A stretch of DNA of 64,000 bases from Ornithinimicrobium avium (GTDB taxonomy: Bacteria; Actinomycetota; Actinomycetes; Actinomycetales; Dermatophilaceae), in contig NZ_CP031229.1 of NCBI RefSeq assembly GCF_003351765.1, positions 3,286,001 to 3,350,000 on the forward strand, read 5' to 3'. Shown piece by piece: positions 41,312 through 50,221 of the stretch (within the stretch, counting starts at the first letter, position 1; every line of letters begins with the position of its first letter). A program made the translations under genes and the position numbers. The notes under the pieces are model-generated. The model did not search any database. It was given only the letters and a program-made list of their open reading frames with translations, and was not told the origin of the DNA.

Positions 41312-42955
41312 TCAGGAACGCCCGTGGACCTGTCGACGGCCCAGCCCGAGCAGGCCGAGGGCGACCCCGACGGCGGCGAGCACGAGCAGCACCACCAGGG
41401 GCGCGACCGTGAGCTCCTCGACGGGGACCTGGGCGGGGTGGCTCAGCGGTGAGACGTCCATCAGCCAGCGCGGCAGGTCGAGCAGGGTGCCGAAGTTGCC
41501 CACGAGGACCATCACGCCCACCAGCGTCCAGGCGACGGGGGCCAGCAGCACCGGTGCCCATCCGTAGAGCAGCGCGCACAGACCGAGGACGACCAGGACC
41601 GCGGGGACGAGGTTCACGTGCGCCAGGAGGGTGCGCCCAAGGAGCGAGCCGTCGCCGGTCACACCGGCGGCCGCGAGGCCGGTGAGCAGCCCCGTCGCGA
41701 CCATGATGGCGGCGGCCCACGCGGCGACCACGACCAGGTGGGACCCGGCCCATGCGGCCCTGCTCGTGGGGGTGGCCAGCACGGCCTCGGCGCGGCCCCG
41801 GGCCTCCTCGACGCGCAGGCTCTGCACGGCGAAGACCACGTAGGCGCTGGTGACGTAGCCGGTGAGCACCGCGAGGAAGGCGAGGTAGCCGTCGGTCATC
41901 CCCCGCGTGCCGAACATCTCCTGGATCGCGGGCGGCAGCTCGGAGGCGGAGTCCACGAGCGCCTGGGCGAAGAGGCCGTCGACGACGCCGAGGGCCACGA
42001 CCGCCAGGCCCCAGGCGAGGGCGGAGGGGCGCTGCAGCCGGGCCGCCAGCCCCAGCGGTGTCCCGAGAGAGGGGCGCGCGACCGGACGGCCGGGGCGCGC
42101 GGCCACCAGCCCGGCGCCCAGGTCGCGCCGCGACTGCAGCCAGAAGGCGAGGGTGACGGTGACGACGACGAGGGCCACGTGGAGCAGCAGGGGCCACCAG
42201 CGGTCCAGGACGTAGGGGGCGGCCTGGCTGCCCCACCCGAGCGGGGAGGCCCAGGAGAGGGCGGAGCCGCCGACCTGCGCCATGTCGCCCAGCGCGCGCA
42301 GCACGAAGGCCACGCCGAGCGCCCCGCCGGCCAGGCCCGCCGCTGAGCGGGAGTACTCGCTGAGCTGGACGGTGACGGCCGTGATCCCGGCGAACGCCAG
42401 ACCGACCAGCCCGCAGGCGACCCCGACGATCAGCGAGCCGGTGGCCGCGAACCCGTTGGCGCTCGCCAGCCCGGCCACCACCAGAGTCACCGCGACGTCG
42501 GCGACCAGGGCCACGACCAGCGCGGCGGTGAGCGCGGCGTGCCGCCCGGCGACGTTGGCGCGGACCAGCTCGGCGCGGCCGCTCTGCTCCTCGGCGCGGG
42601 TGTGGCGGGCGAGAAGCATGATGTTCATCAGGGCGGCGATGACGAACAGGTAGAGGACGTAGCCGGCGGCGAAGAAGCGCTCGTAGGTCGGTGCGTCGAG
42701 CCCGAGGCCCGGTCCGGTGAACATCCGCCCCACCGGCTGGTTGAAGACGGGCACGACGCTCGCCAGCGCCTCCTCGGTGGGGGCCACCCCCGGCAGCGCG
42801 ACGCCCACGTAGACGACGAACAGTCCCATGCCGCCGACCCACGCGGGCAGCTTGAGGCGGTCCCGGCGCAGCATCAGGCGCACCAGCGTGCCGGTGCCGG
42901 TCAGCGGCCCGGTCCCGGTGCGCCCGGCGGTATGCCGTGCGGTCGCGGCCGGCAT
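41312..42955 (-). CDS. ABC transporter permease (drug exporter type)
   Basis: A 547-residue integral membrane protein with about 12 helices arranged as two six-helix halves, separated near residue 290-320 by a basic loop (RPGRPVARPSLGTPLGLAARLQ). Each half has the short conserved cytoplasmic stretch RAEEQSGRAELVRANVAGR (about 107-125) or RVEEARGRAEAVLATPTSR, typical of two-domain exporters related to antibiotic (for example tetronasin) efflux. ATG at 42955 comes one base after the ATPase stop. With the ATPase and TetR genes it forms one operon; the substrate is unknown. Confidence 0.92.
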   Translation of the reverse strand: MPAATARHTAGRTGTGPLTGTGTLVRLMLRRDRLKLPAWVGGMGLFVVYVGVALPGVAPTEEALASVVPVFNQPVGRMFTGPGLGLDAPTYERFFAAGYVLYLFVIAALMNIMLLARHTRAEEQSGRAELVRANVAGRHAALTAALVVALVADVAVTLVVAGLASANGFAATGSLIVGVACGLVGLAFAGITAVTVQLSEYSRSAAGLAGGALGVAFVLRALGDMAQVGGSALSWASPLGWGSQAAPYVLDRWWPLLLHVALVVVTVTLAFWLQSRRDLGAGLVAARPGRPVARPSLGTPLGLAARLQRPSALAWGLAVVALGVVDGLFAQALVDSASELPPAIQEMFGTRGMTDGYLAFLAVLTGYVTSAYVVFAVQSLRVEEARGRAEAVLATPTSRAAWAGSHLVVVAAWAAAIMVATGLLTGLAAAGVTGDGSLLGRTLLAHVNLVPAVLVVLGLCALLYGWAPVLLAPVAWTLVGVMVLVGNFGTLLDLPRWLMDVSPLSHPAQVPVEELTVAPLVVLLVLAAVGVALGLLGLGRRQVHGRS

Positions 42956-42956
42956 C

Positions 42957-43885
<929 letters not shown>

Positions 43886-43889
<4 letters not shown>

Positions 43890-44518
43890 GACATCCCTTC
43901 CGTGACGACGGCGTCGTGCGTCAGGACGCCCTGGGTGAAGATCTCGACGGCGGCGCGCAGATAGGGCAGCACGTCGCCGCCCTCGTCGAGCAGGTCGACG
44001 TCGAGCAGCCGCTCGAGCTGCTCGTGCAGCACCAGCGCCCCCAGCGACCAGACGGTCAGCACGACCATCCGGGCCCGGGGGTCGGCACTGGGCCGGACCT
44101 GGCCGTCGGCCTCTGCGGCGGCGGTGTAGTCGAGAGCGTCGGCGATGAGCTCGTCGATGAGCTCGTCGACCTCGGGGCTGGGTTCCACGACGGCCCGGGC
44201 GAGGTAGCGCAGCAGGGGGCGACTGTCCTCGATCTGCGCGAGCACGCCGCCCGGGTGGAGCTGGGCGCCTCGGCGCAGGGCGGCACCCTTGGTCGACCGG
44301 ACCCGCTCGGCGAGCCGGCGGTCGCACGCGGTGCGCAGCCCTGCCTTGGACCCGAAGTGGTGGACGACCAGCGCAGGGGAGACACCGGCCTGCTCGGCGA
44401 CCGCCTTGAGAGTCGTGGAACGAAGGCCACGGCGGCCGAAGAGGTCGACGGCGGCCACGAGGATGCGGTCCTGGGCGCTGCCGGACGGAGGGGCGGTGGA
44501 CGTGCGCTCGCTCGACAC
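43886..44518 (-). CDS. TetR family repressor of the ABC exporter
   Basis: A 210-residue TetR regulator: AQDRILVAAVDLFGRRGLRSTTLKAVAEQAGVSPALVVHHFGSKAGL is the N-terminal helix-turn-helix (about 15-62), followed by an all-helical ligand domain. The GTG at 44516-44518 sits six bases after a good -10 box, and the palindromic operator lies inside its own promoter. It is the first gene of the exporter operon, so the exporter should be induced when a ligand releases TetR. The ligand is probably an exported drug or metabolite, which cannot be named from sequence. Confidence 0.93.
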
Positions 44519-44524
44519 ACCCTC

Positions 44525-44553
44525 ACCGTAGGACTGACTGAACGTTCAGTCAA
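44525..44553 (-). promoter_or_regulatory. Promoter and operator of the TetR-ABC operon
   Basis: On the minus strand: -35 TTGACT (44553-44548), a 17-base spacer, -10 TACGGT (44530-44525), then six bases to the GTG. The perfect 18-base palindrome TGACTGAACGTTCAGTCA (44535-44552) covers part of the -35 and most of the spacer, so bound TetR would block RNA polymerase. Confidence 0.85.
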
Positions 44554-44597
44554 GAGATCTGGGGTCAAGGGTCCCTCGATGTCGAGAGACATGGAGG

Positions 44598-44603
44598 TAG
44601 GCT
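44598..44603 (+). promoter_or_regulatory. -10 box of the MarR gene
   Basis: TAGGCT, six bases before the ATG at 44610; leaderless arrangement, divergent from the TetR promoter 45 bases away. Confidence 0.5.
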
Positions 44604-44609
44604 CCCGCC

Positions 44610-45125
44610 ATGGGTCAGGGCCGCGTGCGCGGGGAGGGCGAGGACGACGTCGACGGTGTCGTCGCCGCCTGGCGCCGCGAGCGCCCGGACCTCGACGTCG
44701 CCCCCCTGGAGGTGCTCTCGCGGGTCTCCCGGCTGTCGCGTCACCTGGACATCGCGCGCAGGCAGGCCTTCGCCGACCAGGGCCTGGAGGCCTGGGAGTT
44801 CGACGTGCTCTCGGCGCTGCGCCGCTCCGGCGACCCCTACCAGCTCACCCCCGGCGACCTGCTGCGCGAGACCCTCGTCACCAGCGGCACGATGACCAAC
44901 CGGATCGACCGGCTCGCCGCCCGCGGCCTGCTGACCCGCCGCGCCTCGCCGCGCGACCGGCGCGCGGTGCTGGTCACGCTGACCGAGGAGGGCCGCCGGC
45001 TGGCCGACCAGGCCCTCGAGGCCCTGCTCGAGCACGAGCACGAGCTGCTGGCCGGGCTGCCCCCCGGCGACCGGGCCGAGCTGGCCGTCTACCTCAAGAG
45101 GCTGCTGGTCGACTTCGAGCCCTGA
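44610..45125 (+). CDS. MarR family transcriptional regulator
   Basis: A 171-residue winged-helix regulator. The core LEVLSRVSRLSRHLDIARRQAF, then LEAWEFDVLSALRRSGDPYQLTPGDLLRETLVTSGTMTNRIDRLAARGLL (recognition helix and wing) and the wing sequence RRASPRDRRAVLVTLTEEGRRLADQ are typical of the MarR/SlyA family. It probably dimerises through the terminal helices and responds to a small ligand. No target operator is obvious near its own start. It diverges from the exporter operon, so it could regulate that operon too, but its single leaderless promoter does not show this. Confidence 0.92.
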   Translation: MGQGRVRGEGEDDVDGVVAAWRRERPDLDVAPLEVLSRVSRLSRHLDIARRQAFADQGLEAWEFDVLSALRRSGDPYQLTPGDLLRETLVTSGTMTNRIDRLAARGLLTRRASPRDRRAVLVTLTEEGRRLADQALEALLEHEHELLAGLPPGDRAELAVYLKRLLVDFEP

Positions 45126-45162
45126 GCGGTGCGCCGGCGCCGGGCGCGCAGGGGCGGGCGGG

Positions 45163-45241
45163 CTCCCCGGGTAGGAATCGAACCTACGTCGCTAATCCTG
45201 ATTCAAAGTCAGGCGGCCCCTACCAGCAGAGCAACCGGGGA
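45163..45241 (-). tRNA. tRNA-Gln (anticodon TTG), unusual structure
   Basis: On the minus strand: acceptor TCCCCGG/CCGGGGA, D-arm GCTC/GGGC with loop TGCTGGTAG, anticodon arm CCTGA-CTTTGAA-TCAGG (anticodon TTG), T-arm GTAGG-TTCGATT-CCTAC, discriminator G, no encoded CCA. Two bases (CG) rather than one join the D and anticodon stems, and the variable region is nine bases, so the molecule is 79 bases. As I recall, a tRNA-Gln lies near glmU in several actinobacteria, which supports the identity. Confidence 0.8.
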
Positions 45242-45280
45242 ACGTCCCAGCAGGACCCGACAAGCCTAGGCCACCGGGGC

Positions 45281-45943
45281 TCAGCCCTTGTGCGGCTTGG
45301 TGCGCAGCGTGGGCCTGGGCTCCATGCCGGACAGGCCGTTCCACGCCAGGTTGACCAGGTGGGCGGCCACGTCCTCCTTCTTCATCCGGCGCGAGTCCAG
45401 CCACCAGCCGCCGGGGATCGCCACCATGCCCACGAGCATCTGCGCGTAGAGCGGCGCCGTCTTGGGGTCCAGCCGCTGCCGCCTGAACTCGGCGGCCAGG
45501 ATGTGCTCGACCTGGCTGGCGATGTCGCTGATCAGGCTGGCGAAGGACCCCGTGGACTGCCCGGGCGGGCTGTCGCGGACCAGGATGCGGAAGCCGTCGG
45601 TGGAGCTCTCGATGTAGTCCAGCAGGGCCAGCGCGGCCGCCTCGAGCAGCGCTCGTGAGTGCGGGGCGCGGCCGGGCTCGGTCGGCTGCAGGGCCGCCGT
45701 CACCTGCGTGAGCAGGGCCTGGATCTCGCGGTCGACGACGACCGCGTAGAGCCCCTCCTTGCCACCGAAGTGCTCGTAGAGGACCGGCTTGGACACCTCG
45801 GCGGTCGCGGCGATCTCCTCCACCGTGGTGCCCTCGAAGCCCTTCTCGGCGAAGAGCCGACGCCCCACCTCGATGAGCTGCTGGCGGCGCTGCGGGCCGG
45901 TCATCCGGTTGCGCGGCGAGGACTTGGGGTGGGAGGCGGTCAC
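45281..45943 (-). CDS. TetR family regulator
   Basis: A 220-residue TetR protein: RRQQLIEVGRRLFAEKGFEGTTVEEIAATAEVSKPVLYEHFGGKEGLYAVVVDREI is the DNA-binding part (about 19-73), followed by a ligand domain containing LLDYIESSTDGFRILVRDSPPG and SFASLISDIASQVEHIL. An equivalent regulator stands at this place, near mfd and glmU, in mycobacteria. The GTG at 45941-45943 follows GATGAT by six bases; a much longer open frame upstream runs antisense to glmU and prs and is not used. It diverges from glmU, 60 bases away, and may control it or itself. Confidence 0.92.
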   Translation of the reverse strand: MTASHPKSSPRNRMTGPQRRQQLIEVGRRLFAEKGFEGTTVEEIAATAEVSKPVLYEHFGGKEGLYAVVVDREIQALLTQVTAALQPTEPGRAPHSRALLEAAALALLDYIESSTDGFRILVRDSPPGQSTGSFASLISDIASQVEHILAAEFRRQRLDPKTAPLYAQMLVGMVAIPGGWWLDSRRMKKEDVAAHLVNLAWNGLSGMEPRPTLRTKPHKG

Positions 45944-45949
45944 GGCGCC

Positions 45950-45955
45950 ATCATC
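45950..45955 (-). promoter_or_regulatory. Possible -10 box of the TetR gene beside glmU
   Basis: GATGAT on the minus strand, six bases before the GTG at 45943. Confidence 0.4.
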
Positions 45956-45990
45956 CCAAACCCGTGGGTATGGGGTTCGCCCGCCGCGGG

Positions 45991-45996
45991 TACAGT
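45991..45996 (+). promoter_or_regulatory. -10 box of glmU
   Basis: TACAGT, seven bases before the glmU GTG at 46004, without a ribosome site; leaderless start of the glmU-prs transcript. Confidence 0.55.
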
Positions 45997-46003
45997 CGTC
46001 ACC

Positions 46004-47530
46004 GTGACCTCGTACCACCCTGCCGCCGTCATCGTCCTGGCCGCCGGCGAAGGCACCCGGATGAAGTCCACGACCCCCAAGGTTCTGCACCGCATCGGCG
46101 GTCGCTCGCTGCTGGGCCACGCCCTGCACGCCGCCCGACAGGTCGCTCCGGAGCACCTGGCCGTCGTGGTCCGCCACGAGCGGCAACGGGTCGCCGACCA
46201 CGTCGCCGAGCTCGACGCCGGGGCCCTCGTCGCCGACCAGGACGAGGTCAAGGGCACCGGGCGGGCCTGCGAGTGCGGGCTGAACGCGCTGCCCGCCGAC
46301 CTGACCGGCACCGTCCTGGTGACGATGGGCGACGTGCCCCTGCTCACCGGCCAGACCCTCGTGGAGCTGACCGAGCGGCACGAGTCCTCCGGGGCGGCCG
46401 TCACCGTCATCACCGCCGAGCTGCCCGACGCCAAGGCCTACGGCCGGGTGGTGCGCGACGGGGCCGGGGACGTCGTGGAGATCATGGAGTACAAGGACGC
46501 CCTGGCCCACCGCGAGGCCGGCGACGAGTACGCCCACGTGGTGGACGTCCGGGAGATCAACTCCGGCATCTACGCCTTCGACGCACAGGTCCTTCGGTCG
46601 GCGCTGGCCGAGGTGGGGACCGAGAACGCCCAGGGGGAGAAGTACCTCACCGACGTCATCGGGATCGCCCGCCGCGACGGCCGCCGCGTGGCCGCGCTGC
46701 TGGTGGACGACGTCTGGCAGACCGAGGGCGTCAACGACCGGGTGCAGCTGGCCGAGCTGGGCCGGGAGCTCAACCGCCGCACGGTCGAGCACTGGATGCG
46801 CGAGGGCGTCACCGTCGTCGACCCGGCCACGACCTGGATCGACGCCGACGTCACGATCGGCCGGGACACCACGGTGCGCCCCGGCACCCAGCTGCTGGGC
46901 GCCACGACCGTCGGCGCCGACGGCGTGATCGGCCCGGACACGACGCTCACCGACGTGGAGGTCGGCGACGGCGCCAGCGTGGTGCGGACCCAGGCCGAGC
47001 TGGCCACGGTCGGCCCCGGCGCCACCGTCGGCCCGTTCTCCTACCTGCGGCCGGGCACGGTCCTGGGGGCGGGTGGCAAGATCGGCGGCTTCGTGGAGAC
47101 CAAGAACGCCCAGATCGGCGACGGTGCCAAGGTGCCGCACCTGACCTACTGCGGCGACGCGACGATCGGCGAGGGTGCCAACATCGGCGCCGGCACGATC
47201 TTCGCCAACTACGACGGCGTCGCCAAGCACCGCACCACGGTCGGGCGGCACAGCTTCGTCGGCTCCGACTCCGTCCTCGTGGCTCCCGTGGAGATCGCCG
47301 ACGGCGCCTACGTCGCGGCCGGGTCGACCATCGAGGGCCGGGTGGGCCCGGGCCAGATCGCGGTCGCCCGCGGCCGCCAGCGCAACGTCGACGGCTGGGT
47401 GGCGCGTCGTCGCGCCGGCACGGCGACGGCGCGTGCCGCCGAGGAGGCGCAGCAGGCCGCCCGGGACGGCGCCGTTGACGGCGAGGCACGGCATACCTCC
47501 CCCGAACCCACCCCCACCCAGGAGAGCTGA
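46004..47530 (+). CDS. glmU: Bifunctional UDP-GlcNAc pyrophosphorylase/GlcN-1-P acetyltransferase GlmU
   Basis: GlmU makes UDP-GlcNAc, the sugar donor for peptidoglycan. The 508-residue protein has the uridyltransferase domain at about 1-240 (VIVLAAGEGTRMKSTTPKVLH, QDEVKGTGRA, VLVTMGDVPLL, YGRVVRDGAG, NSGIYAFDA) and the left-handed beta-helix acetyltransferase domain at about 260-470 (TWIDADVTIGRDTTVRPGTQL, GPFSYLRPGTVLG, KIGGFVETKNAQIG, HLTYCGDATIGEGANIGAGTIFANYDG). The last 40 residues are Ala-rich and disordered, longer than in E. coli but common in actinobacteria. prs starts at the base after its stop. Confidence 0.97.
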   Translation: MTSYHPAAVIVLAAGEGTRMKSTTPKVLHRIGGRSLLGHALHAARQVAPEHLAVVVRHERQRVADHVAELDAGALVADQDEVKGTGRACECGLNALPADLTGTVLVTMGDVPLLTGQTLVELTERHESSGAAVTVITAELPDAKAYGRVVRDGAGDVVEIMEYKDALAHREAGDEYAHVVDVREINSGIYAFDAQVLRSALAEVGTENAQGEKYLTDVIGIARRDGRRVAALLVDDVWQTEGVNDRVQLAELGRELNRRTVEHWMREGVTVVDPATTWIDADVTIGRDTTVRPGTQLLGATTVGADGVIGPDTTLTDVEVGDGASVVRTQAELATVGPGATVGPFSYLRPGTVLGAGGKIGGFVETKNAQIGDGAKVPHLTYCGDATIGEGANIGAGTIFANYDGVAKHRTTVGRHSFVGSDSVLVAPVEIADGAYVAAGSTIEGRVGPGQIAVARGRQRNVDGWVARRRAGTATARAAEEAQQAARDGAVDGEARHTSPEPTPTQES

Positions 47531-48514
47531 ATGACCGGCATCCACCGCACGCCCGAGAAGAACCTGATGGTGTTCTCCGGCCGCGCCTACCCCGCGCTGG
47601 CCGAGGAGATCGCGGACAACCTCGGGACGTCGCTGGTGCCGAGCCAGAACTACGCCTTCGCCAACAGCGAGATCTACGTGCGCTTCGACGAGTCGGTGCG
47701 CGGGTGCGACGCCTTCGTCATCCAGAGCCACACCGCGCCGGTCAACGAGTGGATCATGGAGCACCTGATCATGGTCGACGCGCTCAAGCGCGCCTCGGCC
47801 AAGCGGATCACCGTGGTGCTGCCGTTCTACGGCTACGCCCGCCAGGACAAGAAGCACCGCGGCCGTGAGCCGATCTCGGCGCGCCTGATGGCCGACCTGT
47901 TCAAGACCGCCGGCGCCGACCGGCTGATGGCCGTCGACCTGCACACCGCGCAGATCCAGGGCTTCTTCGACGGGCCGGTCGACCACCTCATGGCCCTGCC
48001 GATCCTGGCCGACTACGTCAAGGAGAAGTACGGCCACGAGCAGCTGGCGGTCGTCTCCCCGGACGCCGGCCGGATCAAGGTCGCGGAGTACTGGTCCAAC
48101 CGGCTCGGCGGCGTGCCGCTGGCCTTCATCCACAAGACCCGCGACATCACCCGGCCCAACCAGTCGATGGCCAAGCGGGTCGTCGGGGAGGTCGAGGGCC
48201 GCACCTGCGTGCTGGTCGACGACATGATCGACTCCGGCGGCACGATCTGCCAGGCCGCCGACGCGCTGATGGCCGACGGGGCCCGCAGCGTCGTCATCGC
48301 CGCCACCCACGCGATCTTCTCCGACCCGGCCGTGGACCGGCTGCGCGAGTCGGTGGCGCGCGAGGTGATCGTCACCAACACGCTGCCGATCTCGGAGGAG
48401 GCCCGGGCCCTGGACAAGGTCACCGAGCTCTCGATCGCGCCGCTGATCAGCCGCGCCATCCGCGAGGTGTTCGAGGACGGCTCGGTCACCTCGATGTTCG
48501 ACGGCCGCGCCTAG
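47531..48514 (+). CDS. prs: Ribose-phosphate pyrophosphokinase
   Basis: Prs makes PRPP from ribose-5-phosphate and ATP for nucleotides, His and Trp. The 327-residue protein shows the N-terminal LMVFSGRAYPALAEEIADNLG, the ATP flexible loop YGYARQDKKHRGREPISARL (about 97-116), the VVSPDAGRIKVAEYWSNRLGG block and the PRPP-binding loop CVLVDDMIDSGGTI (about 230-243). The ATG starts one base after the glmU stop, preceded by GGAGAG, so glmU and prs are one operon, as in mycobacteria. A hairpin follows the stop. Confidence 0.97.
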   Translation: MTGIHRTPEKNLMVFSGRAYPALAEEIADNLGTSLVPSQNYAFANSEIYVRFDESVRGCDAFVIQSHTAPVNEWIMEHLIMVDALKRASAKRITVVLPFYGYARQDKKHRGREPISARLMADLFKTAGADRLMAVDLHTAQIQGFFDGPVDHLMALPILADYVKEKYGHEQLAVVSPDAGRIKVAEYWSNRLGGVPLAFIHKTRDITRPNQSMAKRVVGEVEGRTCVLVDDMIDSGGTICQAADALMADGARSVVIAATHAIFSDPAVDRLRESVAREVIVTNTLPISEEARALDKVTELSIAPLISRAIREVFEDGSVTSMFDGRA

Positions 48515-48515
48515 G

Positions 48516-48534
48516 GTCCCGACGCCGCCGGGAC
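48516..48534 (+). terminator. Terminator of glmU-prs
   Basis: GTCCCG pairs with CGGGAC over a seven-base loop directly after the prs stop, followed by GGGATTT, a rare short T-run for this genome. Confidence 0.5.
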
Positions 48535-48562
48535 GGGATTTCGCCGGGTCCGGGGCGGGCGC

Positions 48563-48568
48563 TAGACT
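48563..48568 (+). promoter_or_regulatory. -10 box of rplY, with a long leader
   Basis: TAGACT 172 bases before the rplY ATG, so the transcript would have a leader of about 165 bases (roughly 48575-48740). That leader is GC-rich, contains several short complementary segments and no convincing reading frame, and ends with the ribosome site AAGGA. Confidence 0.45.
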
Positions 48569-48740
48569 TGCCGGGTTGCCTCGGCGAGGGACACCGCACG
48601 GTTGCGGCCCGTCCGTGATTCGACGAAGCGTGCTGGACGCCCCGGTCCCGGGTGCCTCCTGCGCCTCCGCGAGCACCCGTGCCCTGTCCCGCGTCGAGGC
48701 CCGACCCGACCGACCACCCAGCGACCGAAGGACCTCCCGC

Positions 48741-49421
48741 ATGTCCGACCAGATCAAGATCACCGCAGAGCAGCGCACCGAGTTCGGCAAGGGCGCGGCC
48801 CGCCGCATCCGGCGCACCGACAAGATCCCCGCCGTCCTCTACGGGCGCGGCACCGAACCCGAGCACCTGACCCTGCCCGGCCACGCCACCATGATGGCGC
48901 TGAAGATCCAGAACGCCGTCCTCACCCTGGACGTCGAGGGCGAGGAGCGCCTGGCCCTGGCCAAGGACGTCCAGCGCGACCCGATCAAGCGCACCATCGA
49001 GCACGTCGACCTCGTCCTCATCAAGAAGGGCGAGAGGGTCGTCGTCGACATCGCGATCCACGTCGAGGGCGACGCCGCACCGGACACCTTCGTCAACCTG
49101 GAGTACCCGCACATCTCCGTGGAGACCGAGGCCACCCACATCCCCGAGTCCTTCACCGTCTCGGTCGAGGGCAAGGAGCCCGGCTTCCAGATCCTTGCCG
49201 GCGGCGTCGAGCTGCCCGAGGGCGTGACCCTGGTCACCGACCCCGAGGAGCTCATCGTCCACGTCTCCAAGTCCATCTCCGAGGAGGCCCTGGAGGCCGA
49301 GCTCGCCGAGGCCGAGGCCGAGGCCGGCATCGAGCACGAGGAGAGCGACGAGGAGGCCGCGGCCGAGGGCGAGGGTGAGGCCGCCGTCGAGGGCGGCGAC
49401 GAGGACAAGTCCGAGGAGTGA
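48741..49421 (+). CDS. rplY: 50S ribosomal protein L25/general stress protein Ctc
   Basis: The long (CTC) form of L25, which binds 5S rRNA. The N-terminal domain (about 1-95: ITAEQRTEFGKGAARRIRRTDKIPAVLYGRG, VQRDPIKRTIEHVDLVLIKKGE) contacts RNA, and the C-terminal beta domain (about 96-185: NLEYPHISVETEATHIPESF) follows. The last 40 residues are very acidic (EEALEAELAEAEAEAGIEHE and beyond), a common actinobacterial extension. 226 residues in total. The ATG has AAGGA eight bases upstream. A strong terminator separates it from pth. Confidence 0.96.
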   Translation: MSDQIKITAEQRTEFGKGAARRIRRTDKIPAVLYGRGTEPEHLTLPGHATMMALKIQNAVLTLDVEGEERLALAKDVQRDPIKRTIEHVDLVLIKKGERVVVDIAIHVEGDAAPDTFVNLEYPHISVETEATHIPESFTVSVEGKEPGFQILAGGVELPEGVTLVTDPEELIVHVSKSISEEALEAELAEAEAEAGIEHEESDEEAAAEGEGEAAVEGGDEDKSEE

Positions 49422-49450
49422 GCCGCTGAGGCACACCCCCACCGCGCACG

Positions 49451-49483
49451 CACGGCCACGTCCCCGCCGGGGGCGTGGCCGTG
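49451..49483 (+). terminator. Strong terminator after rplY
   Basis: CACGGCCACG and CGTGGCCGTG pair perfectly, and TCCCC/GGGGG extends the stem to 15 bp (one T-G) around a GCC loop. It lies 30 bases after the rplY stop and 44 bases before pth. Confidence 0.75.
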
Positions 49484-49526
49484 CCCGCACCACGACCGCC
49501 CCGCACGTCGCAAGGAGCAGCTGCCC

Positions 49527-50123
49527 GTGGACGCACCCTGGCTCGTCGTCGGTCTGGGCAACCCCGGACCGCGCTACGAGGGCAACCGGCACAACGTCGG
49601 CGCGATGGTCCTCGCCGAGCTGGCGCGCGGCGCCTCGGCCACGCTGCGCCAGCACAAGAAGGCCCAGGCCTGGGCCGCGGAGGTGCGGCTGGGCACCGCA
49701 CCGGGCGGGCTGCCCGGCCCGCGCGCGGTGCTCGCCCGGCCCGCGACCTACATGAACGTCTCCGGGGGACCGGTCGCCGGCCTGGTCAACTTCTACAAGG
49801 TGCCGCTGGAGCAGGTGGTCGTCGTCCACGACGAGCTCGACATCGACTTCGGCGCCGTCCGGCTCAAGCGGGGCGGCGGGGAGGGCGGCCACAACGGGTT
49901 GCGCTCGATCAGCCAGTCCCTGGGCAGCCGCGACTACCTGCGCGTCCGGCTGGGCGTGGGACGACCCCCGGGCCGCCAGGACCCGGCCGACTACGTGCTG
50001 TCCGACTTCCCCGCGCGCGACCGCACCGAGGTGGAGCTGCTGGTCGGCGACGGCGGCGACGCGGTCCTGGACCTCGTGCAGCTGGGGCTCGAGGCGACCC
50101 AGCAGCGGTTCCACTCCCGCTGA
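49527..50123 (+). CDS. pth: Peptidyl-tRNA hydrolase
   Basis: Pth frees tRNA from peptidyl-tRNAs that drop off ribosomes, an essential recycling step. The 198-residue protein carries the catalytic blocks LVVGLGNPGPRYEGNRHNVGAMVL with the active His (about 20), RPATYMNVSGGPVAGLVNFYK, VVVVHDELDIDFGAVRLKRGGGEGGHNGLRSI (Asp and His/Asn), and DYLRVRLGVGRPPGRQDPADYVLSDF. The GTG at 49527 has AAGGAG about nine bases upstream. Transcription must either read through the terminator after rplY or start in the 44-base gap. Confidence 0.96.
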   Translation: MDAPWLVVGLGNPGPRYEGNRHNVGAMVLAELARGASATLRQHKKAQAWAAEVRLGTAPGGLPGPRAVLARPATYMNVSGGPVAGLVNFYKVPLEQVVVVHDELDIDFGAVRLKRGGGEGGHNGLRSISQSLGSRDYLRVRLGVGRPPGRQDPADYVLSDFPARDRTEVELLVGDGGDAVLDLVQLGLEATQQRFHSR

Positions 50124-50145
50124 CGGCGCAGCACGGCAGATGTGT

Positions 50146-50151
50146 ATGCTG
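50146..50151 (+). promoter_or_regulatory. -10 box of the aroF leader
   Basis: TATGCT, seven bases before the ATG of the leader peptide; TG precedes it at an extended -10 position (GTGTATGCT). Transcription should begin at the leader peptide start. Confidence 0.6.
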
Positions 50152-50158
50152 GCACCCA

Positions 50159-50221
50159 TGCTCAGCGCGCACCGCTATTTTCCCTTCGGGTCGGCTCCGG
50201 CCGGCGCGAAGATCTGCTGAC
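50159..50221 (+). CDS. aroF leader peptide (Tyr/Phe attenuator peptide)
   Basis: A 20-residue frame reading MLSAHRYFPFGSAPAGAKIC and then TGA, placed between a leaderless promoter and the DAHP synthase gene. Residues 7-10 are Tyr-Phe-Pro-Phe, the codons expected to stall ribosomes when charged tRNA-Tyr or tRNA-Phe runs short. The base after the Phe10 codon (50189) is the first base of a 13-bp hairpin arm, so the stalled ribosome would cover it. The design is that of ribosome-mediated attenuation; I recall a comparable leader upstream of aroF in Corynebacterium glutamicum. Too short for standard gene finders. Confidence 0.8.

Noticed and set aside
45281..48823. A minus-strand open frame of about 1180 codons covering glmU, prs and the rplY leader.
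   Set aside because: Only the last 220 codons match a family (TetR). The rest is antisense to conserved genes and open because GC-rich codons on one strand rarely make stops on the other.
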